DNA from: Darksidea phi
Taxonomy: Eukaryota > Ascomycota > Dothideomycetes > Pleosporales > Lentitheciaceae
DNA length: 64,000 nucleotides
NCBI GenBank assembly: GCA_030770425.1
Contig: JASJFT010000003.1
Location: forward strand, 310,001 to 374,000
Reading direction: 5' to 3'
Below, in pieces: positions 56,933-64,000 of the stretch. Each line of letters starts with the position of its first letter. The stretch's first letter is position 1. The position numbers and the translations under genes are program-made. The notes under the pieces were generated by a model, which did not search any database, had not been told where the DNA came from, and saw nothing but the letters and a program-made list of their open reading frames with translations.

Positions 56933-58936
56933 CTAAAAAAATGTCTCTGTAGATAACGGCCCGACCCGAACCTGACCCTGTAATTTTTGGCGCATCGCCT
57001 CGGTTCGCTCCGTCTTGCGGTTTTGTATCCTCCGCTTGGCATGAGCTTTGTGGTATCGTCCCTTGGCCCCGTGCTTGATTCGAGTTATCATGTCGCCAGC
57101 TTTGCCCTTGGTCAAGTCCTTCGGTTTCAGATGGTCCTCCTCTGGCCGGAATTTGTTAAGGAAGTCAATCTGCGCCTGAGACGCATGACTACGACGCCAG
57201 AACTGGTTCTTCGAGATCCACATGAAATCGAACACTTCCATGGCGAAGGTGTCGGCAGCGTGCACAACATGCTCGAACGATTCACCCTCGGCTACAACCC
57301 TAGGAGTGGCGTACGGGCTCTTAGATTTGACACCGGACGGAAGCTTCCGGTAGTATCTGACTCGAAAGCCGCCTTCGTCCCTATTGCATGGCTCAATGAT
57401 GAGGTAGTTGCCGCTGTTGGTGGTCAGGACGAACTTTTCTTCGCCGACGGCCACCCATGCTAGCTCGCTGAGCTTGCGAATCGAATGGTCGCTCGAGGTG
57501 TCTGCAATAAGGTCATGCACGGAGTCGTAGTCGGTGAATGTTATGGAACCGGGAAGCTTCTTTACGCTCGACCTCTGTGTGAGATCGGCGGCCTCCGCTT
57601 CTCGTAATTTCTCCTGCTCTTTGCGCTCCTTGAGCTCCGTCATACTCTTCATGTCCGCCTGATCGACAATCTCAGCTGGGTCCAGGCCAAACAATGTTGG
57701 AGTTGAAACAACACCTGTGCTCAGAGCTGACACCATGTCAATGACGTGACAGTTGTCTTTGTCGGAGTGAAGGCGCATGCCGCGGCCGATCATTTGCACA
57801 AGCAGATTGCGCGACTTGGTTGGCCGGGCCAAAAGGACGCAGTCGATGTTGGGGATATCCGTTCCTTCAGTGAAAACTCCGCAGTTGAGGAGAACGGGGA
57901 AGCCGCCCCGCTTGAAGGCGTCAACCCTAGCGCTGCGGATTTTGGTTGGCGTGTCACCCGTGACGAACTGTGCCTCGATGCCATAGTGGCGGAATTTGGC
58001 AGTCAAGTTGGCGACGTGGCTGAGATCGACACAGAAGACGATGGTGGACTTGCGCTCTTTTGCTTTGGCTATCCACGCTTTCACGAGAAGATCGTTCGTC
58101 TGGTCGGTGTTGACAGCGCGAGACAGGGCTCCGGTCTGAAAGTCGCCATTCGCTCCCGTGCCAACGTTGTTCAGATCGGCCTTCATCTCGACAGTCGTGA
58201 AGACGACATCCGCCAGCCAGTTCTCCTCAATCATGTCTACGTAGTCACGATGGTACACTATGTGGTCGATGACGGCACCCAGCTTGCGCCCATCGAAGCG
58301 AGAGAAGGTCGCCGAGACACCAACAAGGGCGGGCACTCGGGCCTGGCCCCAGTCAGTGGGGTGCCTCAGACCAAAGTGCTCGAGCACGTCGAGATACTGC
58401 TGGCTGACAATGTGGTGTGCCTCATCCACCAGGACCAGCTTGTAGCGCGCGGGGTCGTACTTTTGCAGCCTGTCGCCTGACATGATACTCTGGATGGACG
58501 CGACGGTGATGTCGGCGGCCCCTGAGGCGTGGTGCTTGCCCAGTTCGATGTCGACGTGCTTGTGCGGGTATGCGAGGGTGCAGTGGCGGGCGGCCTGCTC
58601 GACGAGCTCGCGGCGGTGGGCGAGGATGAGCGTCTGGGAGGCATCGTCGGCGGCCGCGATTCGGTCGATGAGGTGGGTGAAGATGACCGTCTTTCCAGCG
58701 CCCGTCGCCAATGAGACTCCCAGCCGCTTGTGTCCTTTGTCAAGGTACGAGAGTACCGACTGAATGCATTCCTCCTGGTATTCGCGTAGGGTGATCTGAA
58801 GCGGCGGGGCGGGCGGGGGGCTCGGAGGCGCAAGGGTCGGCTTCACGGTGGTCGACGCGCTTCGATAGGGGGTACGCGCGAACACGAGGCCTGTCCGCCG
58901 GAATGTCCGCAGTACATGGTGAGAAAGGCGGAACAT
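56933..58936 (-). CDS. irc3: Mitochondrial Irc3-like DEAD/DEAH-box helicase
   Basis: An open frame continuing upstream to 59029, but the best start is ATG 58936. This gives a typical mitochondrial presequence, MFRLSHHVLRTFRRTGLVFA, and a protein of 667 residues. Superfamily 2 motifs are all present: Walker A SLATGAGKT, DEAH in VDEAHH, SAT in GVSATFSRFDG, and motif VI QMIGRGMRLH. The order and the long C-terminal extension match yeast Irc3, a helicase acting on branched mitochondrial DNA. The sequence after LRPEEDHLKP ends in a basic tail (KAHAKRRIQNRKTERTEAMR). The gene is divergent from the Rrn5-like gene, with 222 bp between starts. Confidence 0.88.
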   Translation of the reverse strand: MFRLSHHVLRTFRRTGLVFARTPYRSASTTVKPTLAPPSPPPAPPLQITLREYQEECIQSVLSYLDKGHKRLGVSLATGAGKTVIFTHLIDRIAAADDASQTLILAHRRELVEQAARHCTLAYPHKHVDIELGKHHASGAADITVASIQSIMSGDRLQKYDPARYKLVLVDEAHHIVSQQYLDVLEHFGLRHPTDWGQARVPALVGVSATFSRFDGRKLGAVIDHIVYHRDYVDMIEENWLADVVFTTVEMKADLNNVGTGANGDFQTGALSRAVNTDQTNDLLVKAWIAKAKERKSTIVFCVDLSHVANLTAKFRHYGIEAQFVTGDTPTKIRSARVDAFKRGGFPVLLNCGVFTEGTDIPNIDCVLLARPTKSRNLLVQMIGRGMRLHSDKDNCHVIDMVSALSTGVVSTPTLFGLDPAEIVDQADMKSMTELKERKEQEKLREAEAADLTQRSSVKKLPGSITFTDYDSVHDLIADTSSDHSIRKLSELAWVAVGEEKFVLTTNSGNYLIIEPCNRDEGGFRVRYYRKLPSGVKSKSPYATPRVVAEGESFEHVVHAADTFAMEVFDFMWISKNQFWRRSHASQAQIDFLNKFRPEEDHLKPKDLTKGKAGDMITRIKHGAKGRYHKAHAKRRIQNRKTERTEAMRQKLQGQVRVGPLSTETFF

Positions 58937-59158
58937 GAAGAGATGACGAAGGACAAAGCGAAGCTGGCGCGAAGTCACGGTTTCGCCTCGTTGCCGAGGC
59001 ATCCCCGACTTGGCAGCAAGACACCTCACGTTCTAAAGCCTTCACCAGAAAATATTCCTTATGCTCGCCATGTCGTTCCGAGCACTGAGACGCCTTGCGA
59101 TTGCCCCGGTATCCTCAGGCAAGAACAACTTCATATTTCGCCTGCAGCAGCGGCCGCC
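58937..59158. promoter_or_regulatory. Divergent promoter of irc3 and rrn5-like genes
   Basis: 222 bp between the chosen start codons. Both genes have longer open frames into this interval, but the presequence on one side and the GCCGCCATGAG context on the other favour the internal starts. Confidence 0.5.
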
Positions 59159-61222
59159 ATGAGCACCACCTCCGAGTTCGGCGACCAAGGCAGCGAAAGC
59201 CCTTCGTCTACTGATGGGAGCTTCGCAGGAATTGCCTCACGTCCAGTATCTGCAACGCCCTTCTCGCCCCGGAAGCGTCGCCGCTCGAACTCGGACGACT
59301 CGCTGCGCGGCCGAAAGCGTTATTTGGACGGCAGATACAACGATGCATACCGCGTTTTGTACAACGACACTGCGACTGCAGCATCTACCCGCTTCGTAGC
59401 TGATGCGACCTTCCAGCCCTATGACGCAAAGATTGGTGTCTCAAGATGGTCGACCAATGAGAAATCCATGTTCTTTGCTGCTCTGGAGAGGCTGGGCAAG
59501 GATGATGTGCCAGGCATTGCCAGAGCCATTGGCACCAAAAGCATTCCAGAGACTCGATATTTTCTCCTGCTCGTCCAAGAGGCATGTTCTCAAAACGGCA
59601 CCAAGCGAAGAAATGCGAAAGTCACGCTCCAGGACATCCCAGCCTCGCTAGAAGTCGGCATCGATTGTGAAGTGCGCTTGGAGTTGGCGGGCGATGCTCT
59701 AGCGTGGTACCAGGAGCGCTTCGAGGCGAAGCAAGAGCAGGAGCGATATGGGAAATACTGGCTCATCACGCCCGATATAGCCGAGAGGATTGAGAAAGTT
59801 CTTGAAGGTTCTGGTCTGGGAGACGAACACGAAGGGGAGATATCAGCTGGATCACAGGATACACCAGCCGCGCAAATCTTCCAAAACGTACCAGAAGCAG
59901 AGTTACTCAACACCTCCACGTTACTCCACCTCTCTAAGCACTATTTCATGAACCCATCTCCAAATAACCCCTACCCTTGGCCCCACTGGGCAGATCTTAT
60001 CTCCGAACTCGCTGCAGAACCATCGATATACTATACGGCCTTCAAGGACTTGCATACCCTAGTCGTGTCGCTGACAAGGCGACTTGTGCAAACAACAATT
60101 ATTCAAGCGACGGCGCGAATCCGCACTCAAGGATGGCGGGCGAAAAAGGGCCTTTCCCCCTACGTGAAAAGGAGAGATGTGTTGACTACCGTCGACATGT
60201 TAGGCTTGAGCAGGAACAGCAGCGAGCGGTGGAGAGGTGTGGCACGACGGTGTGGGCTACGAGTCAAGAAGAGCATAAGGCGGGTAGGTGGGCGAGGCGA
60301 TAAGCGATCCATAGAGGTTACATGGGATGAAGTCGAGCGCCTACTAGACTCCACCGACATTCTTGCTGAAGTGCCGAGTACGGATGCGGAAACTGCTGGA
60401 CTCACATCCGGGACGGACGACGACAACTTCAGATTGAGAGCTGTGCGTGGCGGGACGCCACTGCCCACAACACGTCGAGCACTTCCGGCAGATTCTGAAG
60501 ACGACCACTCAGTTATTCCCCTCGGCGAAGTGGATGACTCAGATTCCGATATGTACCAACCGTCCGATGACCAAGCTTTAGACACGTCCATGCTTGATGA
60601 CGCATTATCCGATGCGAACAATTCGCGCAACCTGTCTGATGTTGAGTTGGACGCCCTTGAAGACTTTGACCAGGTAGCAAGTCGAGAAGAAGAACGCCGC
60701 TTATGGAGTCTCCTCGATGTCGCTCCAACCGCTGGGGGAGAAATATCCCAGCTCAAAGCGGAAACAACAGAACCGGAAGTCAAGAACGTGATCGGTACAC
60801 CGATCTACAATTCCGCCGACGACTGGCGCAGCTGGACCCAGTACCGTGCTGCATGGGAAGAAATGCATACTCCCGTTCCTCTTTCAAGCTTCCTCGCAAA
60901 CGCGAGGAGCGTTACTCCTACCGTCCTTGTCCGTTCAATCGAACAGCACGAGTCCGATACCGACCTCGAGACTAGGCAGTCTTCTGGGAGGGATGGAACG
61001 CGGGTGCAGTCGCGGAAAGGCAGCAAAGCCGACTTACCGATTCGCGGTGCTCGTGCGTATGCAGCGATGCAAGAGCGGGTTTCTACTTCCGTAGATGGAG
61101 CTGCAGAATCGGATGCCGAGTATGCTGACGGTATGGAGACTCCTGTGCAGTCCATTGAGGTTGTCGATGAAGACGAGGTTAGTGTAGGTGTGTCGGCGGA
61201 CGATGCTATGGATCTAGATTAG
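59159..61222 (+). CDS. rrn5: Rrn5-like RNA polymerase I upstream-activation factor subunit
   Basis: A single exon of 687 residues from ATG 59159, which has a good start context (GCCGCCATGAG). The open frame begins earlier at 58916, but that part lacks the composition of the rest. A SANT/Myb-type domain is at about residues 100-150 (VSRWSTNEKSMFFAALERLG, then GTKSIPETRYFLLLVQEA). A second conserved block has WPHWADLISELAAEPSIYYT and YVKRRDVLTTVDMLGL. The C-terminal third is acidic and disordered. Together these fit yeast Rrn5, a component of the UAF complex that activates rRNA gene transcription by RNA polymerase I. Assignment to Rrn5 rather than another SANT protein rests on the domain order and is fairly secure. 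Confidence 0.8.
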   Translation: MSTTSEFGDQGSESPSSTDGSFAGIASRPVSATPFSPRKRRRSNSDDSLRGRKRYLDGRYNDAYRVLYNDTATAASTRFVADATFQPYDAKIGVSRWSTNEKSMFFAALERLGKDDVPGIARAIGTKSIPETRYFLLLVQEACSQNGTKRRNAKVTLQDIPASLEVGIDCEVRLELAGDALAWYQERFEAKQEQERYGKYWLITPDIAERIEKVLEGSGLGDEHEGEISAGSQDTPAAQIFQNVPEAELLNTSTLLHLSKHYFMNPSPNNPYPWPHWADLISELAAEPSIYYTAFKDLHTLVVSLTRRLVQTTIIQATARIRTQGWRAKKGLSPYVKRRDVLTTVDMLGLSRNSSERWRGVARRCGLRVKKSIRRVGGRGDKRSIEVTWDEVERLLDSTDILAEVPSTDAETAGLTSGTDDDNFRLRAVRGGTPLPTTRRALPADSEDDHSVIPLGEVDDSDSDMYQPSDDQALDTSMLDDALSDANNSRNLSDVELDALEDFDQVASREEERRLWSLLDVAPTAGGEISQLKAETTEPEVKNVIGTPIYNSADDWRSWTQYRAAWEEMHTPVPLSSFLANARSVTPTVLVRSIEQHESDTDLETRQSSGRDGTRVQSRKGSKADLPIRGARAYAAMQERVSTSVDGAAESDAEYADGMETPVQSIEVVDEDEVSVGVSADDAMDLD

Positions 61223-62525
61223 GCATCTAAATCTGCTAATATATCATACGGTGGCTGTATCGTCCAGCTATAATCTTTTACACACAGTGCCTTACTCATT
61301 CCACATCATCCGGTCCTGGTTGCTCTTCATGTGTAAACGGCACTTAGTTTTCTCTTCAACAAGTCCTCCTAACCTTCCATCAACATGCATTCCCCACGGC
61401 GAGCTTTGTTAAGGCCTTCCCCTAGGAGAGAATTTCATGTTTCGGAGATCAACTTGCCCACACTCCGATGATCGTTGCTCTTGCTGAGAGGGGCGGTGTC
61501 GATGCTGTCCGCTTCGCGGACGCATCGAAGACAACGTCCCGAAACGGGAAGCATTTCACGCTAGCTCGCTGAACAGCGCAGCCCTTGACCGCCCTTCAGT
61601 ACCACTGAGACGAGTGCCGAGTTCTCCGGCTTTGAAATACAGGGGCTTGGTTGTTGAGATGCATCTCGTGGCCTCCAAGGCCAACCGTTTGAAACCGCCC
61701 GGGAAGGACGACACATATCCCTCCCGGAGCGCGCGGAATGCGGCTCTTGCGCTCTTTACGTTTCGGTCGATGGGCGGAAGCACTCGTCCGTACCACTTGC
61801 GTAGCTCCTAAGACGCTAGCCCATTTCTGACAGGAGGTAGCGAGCAACCCCAACATCAAGAAACCCCTTCCAATACCACTGCATTGGACGCCAGCTTGTT
61901 TTGGGACTTGACCGTTCCCAAGCTGCCAGGTACAGCTAAACCTAAAGCGCACCAGTATGGCCAATTGTGTGAGTGATGTTTCGAGCACACTCCCCCGTTA
62001 AGTGAACCAACTTGGACTAGATTCGACCCCCCAGTTTGTTAAAATATAGAAGAGACACATTAAGAGTCCCATCAAGAACAACAAATAGCACAAGTACCGC
62101 TTCAATCTCAGCTTTATTGACATCCTGTCGGAGCAGAAAGAGGAGCTAATTAGTATAATACGGTGCGAGCAAACCTTACGGTTGACAGAGGGTGAGCAAA
62201 CGAGCGCGTTAGGCTTTTCTAAGTGTAAACAAGGCGATATTCCAGCGACGCGGGAATAGCGGAAAATTTAATGATATATCGGCAGAGGATAGGTGTAGGC
62301 CTAATTTTTAGGCTCGTTAGGTTGGTATGAAATTTATGATCTACGAAGAGCTGACGGGCTGCAGGTCGCGCGAACCCCGCACGCATCCCGCCCTTGGCGC
62401 AACCGTATAAAGAGGGCTGAATGCCAACACGGAACTCATCAAACGAGCTTCAATCAATCTCTCAAGCGGTACTTATCACAACCTTCTGTCTACTTTCCCC
62501 GTACACCCTCACTCCACCAGCCAAC
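61223..62525. other. Intergenic region
   Basis: No gene is supported. A TATA-like CGTATAAAGAGG at about 62402-62413 lies 110 bp before the VOC gene start. Confidence 0.5.
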
Positions 62526-62966
62526 ATGACTCTCGACCACGTCTCCTTCAGCGTCCATTCTACCAAGTACGCGGAAGTCGTCGATTGGTACCTCAAGGCC
62601 CTTGCCCCTCTCGGCTACACGAAGCAAATCGACATTCCAGACAAAGCCTGCGGTCTCGGTGACAGCCTCTCCAACGCCAAATTCTGGATCGGCAAGAGTG
62701 AAAACGCGAGCGGGAGTGGGATGCATATAGCATTCAAGGCAAATGACCACGCGACCGTGCACAAGTTCCATGAGGAGGCGATCAAAGCGGGCGGGAAGGA
62801 TAATGGAGAACCGGGTCTAAGGACAATGTACCATCCGAATTACTATGCGGCATTTGTGTTTGATCCTATTGGGTGAGTATGGTGGTGACAAAGAGTGGTG
62901 CGGTCTTAGAAACCGCTGACTGGATACAGGAACAACATCGAGGTCGTGGACCATGTGGCTCATTAG
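62526..62966 (+). CDS. VOC-superfamily (glyoxalase/bleomycin-resistance fold) protein
   Basis: Two exons (62526-62872 and 62930-62966) give 127 residues. The start MTLDHVSFSV is the usual opening strand with a metal-ligand His, followed by STKYAEVVDWYLKALAPLGY. The second half has SGSGMHIAFKANDHATVHKF, and the end VDHVAH lies in exon 2. The intron interrupts the final conserved DPIGNNIEVVDH motif, so a one-exon reading would lose the last metal-ligand strand. Family members bind a metal and act as isomerases, dioxygenases or resistance proteins. The substrate here is unknown. An upstream in-frame ATG at 62421 is less likely. Confidence 0.85.
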
Positions 62967-63438
62967 TTAACCCCCGATTCGAGTATAGCTTAATCTTTCG
63001 GTCCAGGGTAGGTGTGGAAATGAAGAATTGGAGCGAAACTCGGTGGGCGTACTTTCATAATCATCAATTCAGCATACGCAATGCAACTTCTAGATGCCTC
63101 TCCTGAAACTTATTAGTGAGAAAGTATCTTAAAGATTCTATTGCTCTGCTCTTAACTTGGTACTGCGTGTCAATGGAAAAAAATTGTCACGATACTCATT
63201 TGACTGCAGACTGCCTTCACTTGCTCGATAAGAGAGCGTAGAAGTGACTCACACCGCGCTCTCCTTGGAGCCTAGACGTCACCTTCTGCCTAGTAACCAC
63301 CAGTTGACCCGACAACCAGCACGGCCCAAAGACAGCCCTGAGGAAAGGGCGACCTGCTGGTGACGTGAACATCTCCCCGCCGTACTGATATCTTCACGCC
63401 TCTCACAACACCACATCGCTATCGAGTCTATACCTAAG
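62967..63438. other. Intergenic region
   Basis: No gene is supported. It is probably the promoter of the gene starting at 63439. Confidence 0.45.
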
Positions 63439-64000
63439 ATGCCGCCGAAGTCACACAGTCACGAGAACGCATCTCCGCGGCAGTTAGCATACCCCTTCGT
63501 CGGTGCCACGATCGCCTCACAACGGATACCAGGTGCGCCCGCCACCCCGACACAAGGCTCAGACTCATGGGTGCCCGAACCTGAGCTTGTCTGGATGAAC
63601 GAGAAGATTTGCGAGCTCGCCCATAATGCCGAGATGGCGACTCTCGCTATCGGAATTGTCAAGACCCTATCGATACGACTACACTCGCAGCGGAACGGCA
63701 CCGAATGCAAGCGGGACAGAGCAAAAGAGAAGGCTGATGAGGCAATGGCCTTGCAGAAGTGGAATGAGGCGAAAGCATTTTTGAAAGAATGGGGGCTGCA
63801 GTGGGATGCTGTCGTAGGCCAGCCATGCGAGCGTCAGGGTGGGCATTCTTCTACTTGGATGTTAAGATCGCACTAACCCAGGGCAGCCGCCCGTCCTAAT
63901 GTCAATACAGTGGAAGATTTGATACGCATGAAGGAGACGGAGCTGAAGGTCTGCCGCGATGTCATCAACGAACGGTTCCAACAATATAGCAATGCTACTA
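63439..64000 (+). CDS. Partial hypothetical protein, cut by the window end
   Basis: Exon 1 is 63439-63838. A GT..AG intron (63839-63910) in phase 1 leads to exon 2 from 63911, which stays open to the end of the window (VEDLIRMKETELKVCRDVIN and on). The N-terminus is basic and disordered, followed by helix-rich, charged sequence (DRAKEKADEAMALQKWNEAK), probably coiled coil. No domain is recognised. Read without splicing it would stop at 63876. Confidence 0.6.

Noticed and set aside
57746..58480. Long plus-strand open frame of 244 codons
   Set aside because: Antisense shadow of the Irc3-like helicase core.
58916..59158. N-terminal extension of the Rrn5-like frame
   Set aside because: The first 81 codons overlap the divergent helicase start and lack the composition of the protein. 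ATG 59159 has a better context.

Overview
The window looks like chromosomal DNA of a filamentous ascomycete (Pezizomycotina). A Dothideomycete-like genome is my inference from gene content, not something the sequence proves. The genes have short introns (46-71 bp) with fungal splice signals. The families are typical of moulds: fungal nitrate and nitrite reductases, a DUF6594 protein, a DUF7580 protein, a PNP-type NLR N-terminal domain, a rhodopsin-like membrane protein and a secreted GMC oxidoreductase. AT-rich tracts carry the C-to-T / G-to-A footprint of repeat-induced point mutation (RIP). I found no tRNA, rRNA or CRISPR array.

Layout. 1-258 is the RIP-mutated end of a dispersed repeat whose better copy lies at 41209-41479. 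1.4-25.6 kb is a normal gene region with an MDR oxidoreductase, a secreted alpha/beta hydrolase, a protein with five evenly spaced dynein-light-chain-type motifs, a decayed cutinase-like gene, a coiled-coil protein, a decayed SRPK-type kinase, a SIRT5-like sirtuin, a DUF6594 membrane protein, an SDR and a small secreted protein. At 23.7-34.0 kb a DUF7580 gene is divergent from a C2H2 zinc-finger gene. A 5.5-kb RIP-mutated Ty1/copia retrotransposon has split the C2H2 gene: both LTRs are 161 bp, the target duplication is TATTA, and the host reading frame resumes exactly across the insertion.

34-40 kb holds a GMC oxidoreductase, a rhodopsin-like membrane protein and a small C2H2 protein with a 26-bp triplicated repeat upstream. 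40.3-46 kb is an accessory block: a RIP-mutated orphan gene family, a TPR fragment of an NLR, and a probable 1111-residue protein joining a nucleoside-phosphorylase domain, a helical domain, a ubiquitin-like domain, a zinc ribbon and a von Willebrand A domain.

46.6-54.1 kb is the nitrate assimilation pair. Nitrate reductase (niaD) and nitrite reductase (niiA) lie on the same strand, and together they take nitrate to ammonium. 55.5-64 kb returns to housekeeping genes: a conserved unknown protein, a mitochondrial Irc3-like helicase divergent from an Rrn5-like RNA polymerase I factor, a VOC-fold protein, and a gene cut by the window end.

Exon models were built by hand from splice signals and reading phase. 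Every multi-exon model given as an intact CDS sums to a whole number of codons.
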